64,000 nucleotides of DNA from Moniliella sp. 'wahieum' (taxonomy: Eukaryota; Basidiomycota; Moniliellomycetes; Moniliellales; Moniliellaceae). The position numbers and the translations under genes are program-made. Positions within the stretch are counted from its first letter, which is position 1. Each line of letters opens with the position of its first letter. The stretch covers positions 434,001 to 498,000 of the forward strand of contig RSEE01000037.1 of NCBI GenBank assembly GCA_003971905.1, read 5' to 3'. Shown here one piece after another: positions 49,030 to 60,600 of the stretch. A model generated the notes under the pieces. It was not told the origin of the DNA, did not search any database, and worked only from the letters and a program-made list of their open reading frames with translations.

Positions 49030-51146
49030 TCATACCCTCATGTCAAGTGCGGTGCCCACCGTGGCGAGGAGAAGGAGGAGGTAGAGGAGGATGGTGGTGG
49101 GGGGCGGTGGGGTCACAGGCAAGGCAGCCGCGTTGGCTAGGGAATTGGTGATGTACTCGCGAAGGTACGAGTCGACGCCAAGGGCGTTGCAGTAGGATGT
49201 GCCAAAGTCGTCGGTGGCTACATAGTTGCGCAGGCCGCCCCAGAGCTGGTCGTCGGACCCAGCGCCTTCGTCGGTCAAGTCGTGCTTGACATAGCCCACT
49301 TGGCGATCGGCATCGGCAAACGTGCCATAATCTTCTTGCGCCGTCACGCCCCAATTCGGACACACCCAATTCACCACCGGAGGGCAATTGATCGCGACCA
49401 AATGGCAAATGTCGAGGCAAGGCAACAACTCGCCAAATGGACCGGCAAAGCCAAACGAAGCATTGAGCCGGTTGGCGCCTTGGCGGACGACGGTGTAAGG
49501 GAACGCGCCCCCACTCCCAATGCCGGTCCAGTTGGTCTGGGGCCAGCCGGCGGGCGGCGACACAGCGCGGAATGGCCATCGCGCACAGCCAACGCCGATA
49601 GGCAACGATGCAGTCGGAACAGGTGGCAATGTACGAGTACCGACCTTGGTCCGTCCACAGGAAAACGTCGATACCGCTTTGGAGAAGTTGGCCAGCACAC
49701 CCGTCACGGTTCCTCAATGTGGCCCAAGGCCATGCCGAGGTCAAACTGCGGTCCGACCGCCGTGGCGTACGCCACGTCGGGGCAAAAATCCAGCCCACTG
49801 ACCAGCTGGCAGTTGGGGTTGTTTTTGGTCTTGAACTTGATCGCCGGTCCGTACTGCAGGTTGGCCTGTTGCGGCCAGTCCGGGTCGGTGGTGAGCCAGG
49901 CAGTGTAGTTGGTATCAGGCTCCAAGGGCTGGATGGTGAATTGCGTTCGTTGGGGACCGTAGCCGGTAGGGATGCTGCGCACACTGGTGTTCTTGGTCAC
50001 AATGTTTTTGCCGGCATCGGGCAGCGCGTCGTAAAGTCGAGAAAGGCGGTACGGATGGCACAGGCGGACGTTGTTAAGTACTTGCTCGGTGCATCAGAGG
50101 TGCGACTGAGCATGATGCCAGCGCTAGGCGCCGTACCGATCATGTGCTGCCGCGGCGCGGCAGAGAGCATGGCAGTGACCATATCCGTATCGTCGAGCTC
50201 GAGGGTGTACACGCTTTCCATTGGCGTGACGGGGGTTACATTGCCATAAAACAACGTCATAGGCGAGCGCACATAGGACGCGGTCACTTCAACTGTCATC
50301 GCGCCCGTTTGGCCCATCGTGTTCTTGGGCGGGTAGACACCAATGTACACCCCGCCCGACGCTGAGCCGGCCGACAAACGGTGGAAGGCAAACCCATTCA
50401 AGGCGGTGGTGGTGGTGGACTTGCTCTGTCCCGGGGAGGGCAGGGCATGGGCGAACTGGGGTCGGTGCTGACGACGAGGCGGAGAAAGGTGTCGGCGACA
50501 TTGCCGTCATCGGGATCGTCGAGATAAATCTCGGGGCCCGAGCAGGCTGAGAGGGTGACGAAGGCCTCCGGTACCTGCCCTGTTGAGCTTGGCGGAGCCA
50601 AGGCAAAGAACAAGGCGGTGTCGAGACTGTTCTGGGTCGTCGAGTCATGTCCATGTCCAGTCCGCCGACAAGCTGGATGGAGGTCTGGACAGGCACCGAG
50701 TCGTTCAGCGCGACGCTCTGGCCTGGCGACGGCGCAATCGACGGGATGGGCAACTGGAGCGGCAGCTGGTACAGCGACGTGGTCGTGGTCGTGCTCAAGC
50801 TGGAGCTGGAGCTCATGAGTGCGCTCGAGGAGCGCACGGACGATGCAGGGGTGGGGTGGGCCGCGACGGCGGGTGGCGACAGCGCCGGGTTGGCCAGAAC
50901 CGACTGGGCCGGGGCAGCGGCGTCGGCCGGGTTGGTGACAGCGGCGGCGGGGAGCGCGACGAGCAGCGCGAGCAGCGCGAGCAGCGCGCATGCCAAGAGG
51001 CGGCGTGGCGTCTGCGCGGCGCGTTGCGCATGCCCGCAGATGCGATGCCCAGGGAGCGCGCCAGGAGGGGAGGAGGCGGCAGGAGGCGGTCCGAGCGGGG
51101 CGGAGGCGGGCGGGCCTGCTGTGGTTACACCCGAGATCTCATCCAT
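49030..51146 (-). CDS. MID1: MID1-type stretch-activated calcium channel subunit
   Basis: The minus strand has the MID1 layout. A hydrophobic signal/anchor RRLLACALLALLALLVALPA lies near the start. Beta-rich extracellular blocks follow (VPEAFVTLSACSGPEIYLDD, LNGFAFHRLSAGSASGGVYI, ESVYTLELDDTDMVTAML). Then come CPDVAYATA and NFSKAVSTFSCGRTKVGT, and the Cys-rich C-terminal region CSDCIVAYRRWLCAMAIPRC, PFGELLPCLDICHLVAINCP, WVCPNWG. The C-terminal hydrophobic tail (ILLYLLLLLATVGTALDMRV) resembles a GPI-attachment signal. In fungi Mid1 works with the Cch1 channel pore at the plasma membrane in calcium uptake under cell-wall, pheromone or cold stress. The start at 51146 (MDEISGV) leaves about 50 residues before the signal, so a later start is possible. 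Frame changes near 50640, 50410, 50030, 49715, 49620 and 49560 look like indels. Confidence 0.8.
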
Positions 51147-51426
51147 CGTCTGAGCCGCCGCTGTCAAAATTTGGCCGGCGACGTGAGTTCACGTGTGACG
51201 TGGCGGGACCTATACAGCGCCCAGCCCCCACCATCGGCAACTAACATCACATCTCACATTGCACAGCGCCAGAACACCTCGCCTGCTAGGTAGGTGTGCA
51301 CATGTCGTCGTGACTGGCAGCCGTTGCCGCTAACTTCTACGGCGCACTCTCCTCGCTCCATCCCTGCCACCCCGCCGCCTCCCCTGCTCGTCCCACGCTA
51401 TTCGTCTCGCCCATGGGCACGGCACA

Positions 51427-52579
51427 TCACATAACCACACACGGCGAAGGCTTGGCCTGCTCCTGCCGCACCACCGCATCCAGCAACGCCCTCATCTCCC
51501 CTGGCGACGTGGCCGCCTTGCCCTCGTCCCACCACACCAGCACCGGCCCACCGACTTGACCACCGACGCTGGGCTCGGACCCGACCGGGGACGGTGGGGC
51601 CGCCCCATCGAGGCACGCAGCCACTTCGTCCGCGGCCTGCGACAGGACGTGGTGCGGACTGCTACTGTCCTCACTCGTCTTGCTGGACTTGCTAGTCTTG
51701 TTGGACTTGCTGGCCTTGCTGGTCTTGCTGGGCCCCGGCGCGGACGGGACGAGAGACTCAACAGGTGTGTCGGACCCCAGGAGACTTTCCTGCTTTCTCC
51801 GTTCGGCAGCGTTGTTGCGTTCCTCAACGCCCGAAGGGCCGCTCGATGCGCGCTTTGGTTTTGGCTCGCTGGACGGCCGCGTCGGAGGCGCGCCGTACGT
51901 GGTGGCCTCTGCCGCGGGGCGCACCATCGGGTTTGGTCTCGGGGGGCGACGTAGGCGGGGCAGACGAGGCAGACGAGGTAGCGACGTCAGGAGAGAGCGA
52001 ACGATCGTCCTGCGGAAGGTAGGATAAGATGGTGGCGAGCTGGGTGGAGGTGAGGGGCACGACGTCGGTCTTGCACATCGAGGTGAACCCACCGGAGCCC
52101 TGGGAGGACAAGTGGGAGAGCAGCGACGCAGGGCTTTCTCCTTCGATGGTAGGTAGGGGTCGGGCAGCGCGTTGGGCCGTGGCCAGACGGGCCTCTTCTT
52201 CTTCCGCGCTTGGGCCGCTTGCTCGTCCGCTGACAGCGTTGGGTCCGGAGCAGGCGCAGCGGGCACGTGCGTGACCGGCGCGTACCATGCTTGGCGCGTG
52301 CGTCGGGCGGATCGTCCGGCAAGGCCGGCATGAGCGGGACACCCGGGGTGAAGGTGATGTTGGCAGGGCGAGCAGAACGGACGAGACGCAGGATGGACTT
52401 GCCCGCTGCCGACGAAGGGTCACAGCTGGAGAGGAGGAGGATGGGGGAGGGAGCCAGCCAGTCAGTACTCGGGCACACGTTCTTCGCAGCCCCCGCGGCG
52501 AGCGCAAGACGGGCCAGGTGGCAATGGACGCAACGCACAAGAGTGTGATTTGGGGTGCGCCGCGCGATACCCAGGCCAT
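51427..52579 (-). CDS. unrecognised protein ending in a CaaX box
   Basis: Coding blocks in order are MAWVSRGAPQITLL (52579), CVHCHLARLALAAGAAKNVC, KSILRLVRSARPANITFTPG with VPLMPALPDDPPDA, SADEQAAQARKKKRPVWPRP with NALPDPYLPS, then SSQGSGGFTSMCKTDVVPLT with STQLATILSYLPQDDRSLSP. A Ser/Lys-rich linker follows (PSKTSKASKSNKTSKSSKTS), then GGPVLVWWDEGKAATSPGEM with RALLDAVVRQEQAKPSPC and VVM-stop at 51427. The last four residues, CVVM, fit the farnesylation consensus, suggesting membrane anchoring; this is inferred. Length about 370 residues. No domain recognised. Frame changes near 52480, 52265, 52150 and 51860 look like indels or, for some, introns. Confidence 0.5.
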
Positions 52580-53539
52580 GGTGGAGGTGCGGGGCGACGG
52601 TGGCGGATGGCAGGGATGGAGGCGGCAAAGGCAAATGGCAAATGGAATGGCAAATGGAATGGCAAATGGCATCGAGCAAGCGGCGGAGCAACAGGCCAGC
52701 TACGCAATTGAAATGTTCCATCTCTCCGTCTCGCCGCCTTCTGCCTTCTTCCTTCACCTGAGGCTCACAACTTCAGGTACAGTCCACGGGTGGCCATAGC
52801 ACCGCCCCCACACCCAGCCAAGCGTCCAGCTCCCAGCGTGGGAGGGTAGGGAGAAATCCAGGTGGCTGGAAGCGCCCAAATGATGTGTGAAGAACCCATG
52901 GCAAAACCCACGCCGTCGTCTATTAGTAGGCGTAGGAGTGCGCCATGATATCGGAGAGGAAACACAAAGAGGGTAGTATTAATACCTGGGGAAGAAACGC
53001 AGAGGTAGCGTATACTTGGGGAACACACAGAGGTAGCATGTACCTGACGAGGGAAAAAGGGACAACAAAAAACCAAAGTGCCACACTACTCAAACCACTG
53101 CAACCAAGCAACCAACCAAGTGCCACACACAAACAACCTGCGGCCAATGCAGGCCAGAAGCAAGAAGCAAAAGCACACCCAGTGCATGCAGTGCGTCCGT
53201 AACCAAAACCGGCTCTATCGCGCGACCGTGGCGTGGGGCCGATCCACGCATCTCTCTCCATTATGCAGAACAGGACAGCACCGCACCGCCACCGCCACGC
53301 CGCTGCCTGCCTATTGTGGGTACCGGTTTAAGCCTGTTCTTGAGAAGGCGCAGTGCGACGACGCGAGGAGAGCGGGGTGAAGCTGGTCGACGCAAGCTAT
53401 GTACATCGGCAGTTCGCCCCCACCCCCCGCCACAACAACCACATCCACACCGATAAGTACAAACCACCACATAACACCCCGCCGCGGCCACAACGTTGTT
53501 TCCGTTAGAATGAGGAGCGGATCAAGAAGCGAAGAGCTA
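52580..53539. other. gene-free region upstream of the CaaX gene
   Basis: Holds an AATGGCAAATGG repeat (52631-52670) close to the CaaX gene start and an A-rich, CCAAGCAACCAACC-containing stretch (53040-53170). No convincing frame. Confidence 0.4.
52631..52670 (+). repeat. AATGGCAAATGG tandem repeat
   Basis: Three to four copies of a unit of about 12 nt (GGCAAATGGAAT), just upstream of the inferred start of the minus-strand CaaX gene. Confidence 0.85.
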
Positions 53540-55265
53540 CGGATGGACAATGGCAACTGGGACGTACCATCTTCGTCGGTGGTAGGTGGGTAGCCTAGAC
53601 GGTTGAGCGTTTACGGCGTTTGGCCGAAGCGCGGGGCGAGCCACCGAGTCCGGGCGAAGGTGCACGGAGCGGCTCATGTTCATGCTCGCCCCCCACTCGG
53701 ATCCGGCTCGATCGGCTCGGGAAGAGGACGAGGGGAGGGGAGCATCGGGAGCTGGATTCGGGTGCGGGGGGTGAGTGGCGTGAGTGGCGTGAGTGGGGTC
53801 GGACAAAAGTCCCGTCTGCGAAGGCGAATGGGAAAGCGGAGTCAAGAGGTTGACCTTCCTCGTTATCGTGATGGGCAGTGTGATGCTCCCACGGCCCGCG
53901 TCGTCACTTGCGACCGTAAGCGCGGGCAAGTGGTTGCAGGGGGGAAGTAGTTTGGGTAGGAGAAGGTCATCGCGTTCACAGGCTCTAGGGTGGAGTAGGA
54001 AAGAGATGGGATCTGACCCGCCTCGTTCGATGGTGCGAGGGTAGAGGTAAAGGCAAAGTAAAGGTAAAGGCGAAGAAGAAGAGCCCGATACTTCCTTGAT
54101 CCGGGCCGAGAATCGCTTTGAACACCTCGACTTGGCTCGCGGGCAGGACGGAGAGGCCAGTAGTGGGTGTGCACCCTGTTCCGCCCGTGAGGGGGAGCAG
54201 AGCTTGAGCCCGGCCGCGAGCAAGAGAAAGAAGCATCTCCACTTGCCATTCTTTCTCGCGCGTGGCACGCTTCACCGTTTCCAGCTGGGCATGGAGCGCA
54301 CGGAACACTATAGGATGGTAGAATGGGGTTAGTACGTCTAGGTAAGGGAGAGACGCGTTGTCATGGAAAGAAAAACAAAAAAACGTACGGTCCTCGCTGG
54401 CGGTTTGCTCCACCATCAAGCTATATATAAACCCACATCGTTAGCTACCTACGCATCCAGTCCTACCACATACTTGTTTCAGCCCGGAGAAGAGGGACCG
54501 TACCGTTCCTTGGCCTTGTGACCCGTATCTTCCTTCTTGAGTTCTTGGATTTTGGCTACAGCCAAGAGAAGGGGAAGGAGATGCTTGTGGTTGGTCTCAA
54601 ACACGAGCAGATGGATGGTACGCATGTCTTCCCGCCTGGACGCGAGGAAGGGGGGTAAAGAACATCCAACGCGCTCAGCTTGGATGACAGTCCGGTCTCT
54701 GACTGAGAACCCGTGTAGGCCACCACTTTGGCCGAGGTGAAGCCTGCGGAAGAGAGTTCGGGTTCGGACCAGATGATAGGAGGGGGGACGAGGCTGCCCT
54801 GCTGGAAGAGCCGGTACTGTGTCCAGGCCATGGGCGCCAACGAGCCTGCATGCGCCCCCCACGAGCATGAATGCATGTCCTGCGTCAGTTCACAGCAAGA
54901 CAACCGGCAAACGAGAAACGAGAAACGAGAAACGACAAAGAGAGGAACGGAGCAAGAAGGTGGGGAAGGTACGCACGCTGAGCCAGGCATTCCACCGAAG
55001 GCATAGAACCGTCCACGGTGCGAGGCTCTTGTCCCTCGCTGCTGGGAGCGCCTTGAGTGCCTCGGCGATCGACCCTCATCAAAACAATCTTTCCCACCTG
55101 CTGGGCCTTGCTCAAGAGGGTGCCCAGCTCGTCGGATTCGGCCGGACGAAGCACGGTGTGGGGCGCGCCGCGCGCCCGGCCAAAGTGAACGTGTGCCAAG
55201 TCCTGCAGTGGACGGGTCAGACAAAAGAGTTGGATGCCGAGCGAGCGACGACGTACTAGATCCAT
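53540..55265 (-). CDS. unrecognised protein with C-terminal coiled coil, several introns
   Basis: The start at 55265 reads MDLVRRRSLGIQLFCLTRPL with QDLAHVHFGRARGAPHTV, then DELGTLLSKAQQVGKIVLMR. After an intron (GTGCGT near 54980 to GACGCAG near 54885) come MAWTQYRLFQQGSLVPPPII, WSEPELSSAGFTSAKVVAYT, REDMRTIHLLVFETNHKHLL and LAVAKIQELKKEDTGHKAKE. Two further introns are clear: 54421-54503 (GTACGG...TATATATAG) and 54308-54388 (GTACGT...TACTAAC...CTATAG). They join KER-LMVEQTASED-LFRALHAQLETVKRATREK with EWQVEMLLSLARG. The tail is Ser/Pro-rich and its end is uncertain. The clean splicing supports a real gene. No family recognised; the coiled coil suggests a subunit of a complex. Confidence 0.55.
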
Positions 55266-57642
55266 TGGTGTGGAGGCAGTTGATGGCAGATGCAGCCAGG
55301 CGACAGAGGGGGTGGTGGAAGAAGATGAATGCCCTTTGTCGGCAGCCGAGAGGGAGCGGGAACAGGGATACTAAACTACAGGGGGGGGTTACATAAGGAG
55401 GATGGTGGTCGTATAACATGGAACCCCTGCAACATGGAACACCCTCCGCGGGATATATTGTAAGCCGTCTCATGTATACCACACAACACACGTGCATACA
55501 CCTCCTTTTTGGGGCCTTTTGCGTGTGGTTTCGCCGTCTTCGCTCTGCTTTGATGGGAGGGGGGATGGCCGGGTGTGCGTGCGGGACGGAAGGGGAGGGG
55601 TGGCCCAGCGATGTGGCGGATGCGTGGCAGAGGCTGGTGCCGTTTTGGGTGCGTGATAGCTCGGTCTTGGGCAGTGTACTTATAACTCAGGAGTGCACAC
55701 TCGGTTGCTCAGCCACTGCGACTGGCGGCAATCGAGTCGGTGTAGGACTAGTAGTACCGAGTAGGAACCGCCAGGGAACACCAAGTAGTACCCAGTGCCC
55801 CCGCCTCGGGAGGCCTCAGGAGGAAGCCAATAAAAGACCGAGCCAAAAGCCACTTCGGCTGGAGGCGACACCGATGGCACACACATTGCCCGTCTCGTGG
55901 CCTGCTGAGCCAGGCGGAGGCAGTGCGCAGCGGCTGAGCGGTGGGCTAGCCTGTGGAGTCTGGACTATACCCACAATTCCATTCCACTGATCGTGGGCAA
56001 AACGTCCGTCCACGCGCACGGTCCACGCGTCCACGCGTGCATGGCGTCGACGTGTCAACATGCGCTGCACTGCTGGCACCGTGTCGATGGAGCCACGGGC
56101 TGTCTGATGGGTGAGGGTAAGCGTGAGGAGAGGTGCCGGCAGGGGGGCAGTGGCCGGCAGGCGCAGGGGTCCCGCCGTCCGTCTGGCTGTGCTGCAACGC
56201 AACCCTAGTGGCGTGCGCCTGGGGATAGTTTGAAAGTTAGCTTGATGCGTGACGCGTGACGCGTGACGATCGATGTCTGTGACATCACATGTCACATGTG
56301 ACATCGCTGTGCACGCATGATAAATGCTTTCCGATAGCCAGCGTCTGGTTTGAGCCAGATGGCCACCGTGGAAGCTGTCGAGGCATGGAATTGGGAGCCT
56401 CAGCGCGCTCAGCCTGAGCTCAGCCGCTCACTGTACACAGCCCCCGTTTTCCAGCCCAGCCCCGTCCCCATCCACTGCCCCATGAAGTCTGCCCTTCTAC
56501 TCTTCTGCCCTTTTGCCCCCACCCCCGTCCCGCCGGGACGCTGGTCCATGCGCCTCTTCGCTCAAGCGCAGGCGCGTCCGGGGAACCCCTCTCAAAAATC
56601 TCACGCTACCCCGCCTCCGCCCATCAGAGCAATAGCTTTTATATAATGTACACGGCGCATGCTACTCTATGTAACAACACCCACCCAATAGTTAACGTCT
56701 CTCGCATGGCCGCACGACGAACAGGGCACAGTAATATGGTGTGTGGAGGAGACACGCAAATCAAGCTCTACGTTGTGGGAGGGTAGTTGCTAGTCACGCG
56801 TCCCCCCAGGATGATGCGCTGATGACTCAAGCAACACACGAGCAACAGCACGAAGCACGGGCGTGTGCGTTTGGCACCAAACATCTGTGTCTGTATGTAC
56901 TTGCTCTCGGAGGCTGAAAGGGATGTGTGTGTGTTGCTGCTGTTCGTTATTGTAGTGCCGCTCGGCGTGCCCCTCCCCGCACGTCCCAGACTGGAGGAGC
57001 GTGTGTGGGAGGAGGGCGAGTGGGCGAGGGAGGGGCTGACGCGCCGCCCTTCGCCGTTCTCGCTCCATCACAACGACATGGGGACAAAGGAAAGAAGGGG
57101 CGGCAGGGGGAGGGGGAGGGGAGATATATACACAACCAACCAACGAAGGCAGCACCCACTCGCATGTGGGCATGCCGCCAGGACGATGGAGATGGGCTCG
57201 GGGCGTGGCAGACCGCCCGGGAGGCGGAAGCGAGGAGCACGCCAGAGGGGGCGGACAGACTGGGCGCGTGGGGCGGATGACGCACGGTTTGCTAGGAGGA
57301 CAGTCGGGCATCTGCGCCGGCGCAGCGCCAGCCGAATGCGGCCGCAGGCACGCGCCTGTGTGGGCCGCACACTGGCGCCGCGCGGGGGCGTGCCTTGGCG
57401 AGCACATGTGGGGGCCGCACGGCGCCAGCGTGCTGTGCGCACCGCGACGCAGGCAGAGGGGCAGAGTGGCTGGTGCCGCGCGCCGGGCGGTGTCGTATAT
57501 CTTCTCGCGGGGCCAGCCGACCCAGCCGCAGCACGCCCGCCCGCCCGCGCCCTCTCTCCCACCACCACCTCCTGCACGCCACCCCACCACCACCACCCCC
57601 ACCACCCCACCACCACCACCACCACCCCACCACCCCCACCGC
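55266..57642. other. 2.4-kb gene-free region between divergent genes
   Basis: Holds the promoters of the coiled-coil gene (minus) and the ITC1-type gene (plus). It has GTGACGC triplets with a GTCACATGTGAC palindrome (56245-56302), CA-rich DNA near 56650-56950, GC-rich DNA with CTGGCGCCG words (57310-57430) and CACCAC runs (57560-57640). Open frames are Arg/Gly- or Pro/His-rich and not convincing. Confidence 0.4.
56245..56302 (+). repeat. GCGTGAC triplet and GTCACATGTGAC palindrome
   Basis: ATGCGTGACGCGTGACGCGTGACG followed by TGTGACATCACATGTCACATGTGACATC. The second part contains a perfect 12-base palindrome (56291-56302) and nested TGACATCA-like words. Possible protein-binding site cluster; function unknown. 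Confidence 0.75.
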
Positions 57643-60600
57643 ATGCCCTCCGAGCAGCCGCCGCCCCCCGCCGCCCCCGCGCGCGGCGGCTGGATGTACT
57701 ACCCCCCCCACAGCCCCCCCACCTCCAGCGCCTACCGCCCGCCCCCGCCCCCCCGCCGCCGTCCGGGTACTACCCGCAGCCCGTCTTCTACCTCCCCGTC
57801 GCCCCCCCGCCCTCCGCCCCCGCCGGCATGCCCGTCCCCACCCCCTTCCTCCCGCCCCACCCGCCGCACGCGTCCCACCCCCTGTCCTCCCCGCCGCCCC
57901 ACCGCGTCAGTCGCCCCGCCACCCCCCCGCCCCGCCGCCCGCGTCGGTGCTGGCACCGGGGCCGGCGCCTGTGCCCTCTGCGCCCGCCCCGCCGCCCCGC
58001 CCCCCTCTCGCCCTCCGTCATTCCCAGCCCCCCTCGGCCGCCGGCCTCTCGTCCATGACGCGCACCCGACGCGGCCGACCGCCCTACCCGCGTCCCAATC
58101 GCAAGCGCACCCAGCGCCTCATGTCCAAGTTCCCGTCTATTTCCTCCCGCAGACGGGCGAGATATTCTCCGACTATGAGTACGTGGCCCTGACTCCTTCG
58201 TTGACTGCGTCTGTTGCCCAGCCCCCTCTTTCTCCTATAGCTTGGCTTGGCTTGGCTTGGTCTCAGCCTCACCTCGCCTCGCCTCGCCTGGCTTTTTATT
58301 TTTTTTATGTTCCTTTTTTTCTCCCTGGCTGAGGAGGCGCAGCGTTCACTCCTCGATGTGGTTGGCTAACCCTTCTTCGTCCCCCCTCTCCCCTTCCCCC
58401 CATCGCAGACACTACACCGAGCGCCGTCTCTTCTACCGCCAACCCATCTTTATGGACCGCATCACCGGCCATCGCAACGTCAGCCTCTTCACGCCCTTGA
58501 GCTCGAAGACGCCGCGCTGGCCCGCTTGCACGCCCACTTCCCGGCGCCACTCAAGCTGCCCGTCCTGCGCTCCCTCCAGGACTTGGTCGGCATGGCTACA
58601 CCCACCGCGCCGCCCCAGACGCCTCTCCCGCCCTTCCCGCGGCCCATGTCGCCTTCGCGTCTCCCGCCCCCGCAACCCAGGGCCCATGGACCTGCCCCCG
58701 CCCGGCGGCCGGCCTGCCGCCCCTCCCGGCCGCCCGGGTCACGTCCCTGGCCGATGCGGTGTACGAGCGTTTCCGCCACCGGTTCTTGAGAACGAGCTGT
58801 CATTGTCGAGTTGGCAGGCGGCGAGCAGCACGCGGCCCGGATCAAAAGTGTCTTTCCGCCCCGTGCACTGTTGCGGAAACAACTGACGATGCTGGACCAA
58901 GCGCGGCGGCACTTGCCGCCGCGCACGCCGATCGCATCTCCCTTTAGCGTGCCAACGGGGCACTTTATTCATTCCATTGTCTCCACTGCGCTGGAGCATG
59001 GACAAGCCATGCCCATCGCGCCCAATGCCGCGTTGCAACAGGCTGGTTCGCCCGCCCGCGTGTCGAGTGCGATCGCCGATGTGATCCATGTGGTCGGTAC
59101 GTTCTTGGCTTTGGCCCCGGCCTTGGCCAAGGAACTGGACAACGATGATGAGTACCTCTATGGCATCCAATTGCGCGACCCGACCAGTTCGGATCCAGCG
59201 CGGGCACCAACGGGCCGGTGCTGTGTACTCCTCGAGCATTATGGAAGTCCGAGCCAAGCAACTGTCGCGCGACCCGCGCAGTTGGTCTCCCGCCCTTGTC
59301 CGCCGCTTCATTCGTACTGCCGCCGGCCGCCTCACCTCGGCCACGCCGTACCTTGCCCCTTCCTCCTGGCGTCGACGCCACCGACAAGCAGTGCCCATGC
59401 TGCGGGCTCGGAGGAGCACACCAAGCGCGACCTGGTCTTGCCGAAGAACATGCGTTGGACCGACCCCTCCATCACAGCGTTCGACGTTGAGGAAGAGGAA
59501 GAGGAAGAAGAGGCCGAGGGTGAAGGGAAGGGGAAGGGAAGGAGGAAGAGGAAGCACAACCCGAAACTCCTTTGGCACTGCCACTCTCGGCCGACGAGAT
59601 CCAGTCGTCCGACACGGACGAGGAGGAGGTACGTACCGAGGGGCAAGGCGGAAACGTGGTGGCCGCGCACACGGGGACCGCGGGCACGGGAAAAGTAAGG
59701 CGGCCCACTCTAGTCGGACTCCCTTGCCAGCGCATGCGATGGGGGGCAGCGAGCACCCACAACTGCACACTGTGCCCCTGCACTGGTTCCCCATGGGCTT
59801 CCCGCACGTTCCGCCCATGGAGCGGACAGGTTCGGGCTCGGTGGTAGAGGGCACGTACGATCCCGGGTCGCCGTGGTAGAGAGAGTCGGATCTGTCAGGG
59901 TCGGAATCAAGTTCGTCGCAGGACGAGGCCGATGGCCCACAACCCGCGCCTCCAACGTCGCATCGCAGCCAGCTTGGCACGCAAACGCAAACTGTTGCCC
60001 GGGCTTGACGGGTCGGTCAAACGCCCGCGTTCGGAATCGGTCTTGGCGGACGACACGCCTTTTCCACTTCTTCCGCACCACCAGCTTCCACAGGGATGCA
60101 CATGCACAACGGGTACGGACACGGACACGGACACCTGCACCGCCTGTCCCGCCGGGGGGGAAGGCATCGTTGCTAGGAGAAGAAGGAGCTTCGTCCGCGC
60201 CCACCCGCCCTTCACCCGCCTCAGCCGGGCCACCACCCCGCTCAAACCGCCCCCTAGCGCCGAAGACCTGCGCATGGTCGAAATCCGCTCCTGGTCGCTG
60301 CAGGAAGAAGTGCGGCGAATGGAGTTACGCAAGACGACCAAGTTCCCCTGGGAAGATTTGGACCTGGGCATGATCACTGGTCGTGAGCTGGCTAGCAAAA
60401 AGACCAAGGAACAGTTGGACCGGCGTCCCGATCGCCCTAGGCCGCCTGTCTGGTCGCTCCTACCCCCTGCGGCTGCACGCGAACGCGATGCGGCCCAAGC
60501 GCTCCAGCATGGGATTCAGCTCGAGGACCTCTTCCCTCCCATCCTGCTGCTGCTGTGCCCGGGGAGGCGGAACCGGAACCGGTGCGGCGGGACCGGTTGC

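Noticed and set aside
55418-55990. 190-codon plus-strand open frame
   Set aside because: Composition looks non-coding, there is no conserved pattern, and it lies in a promoter region between divergent genes.
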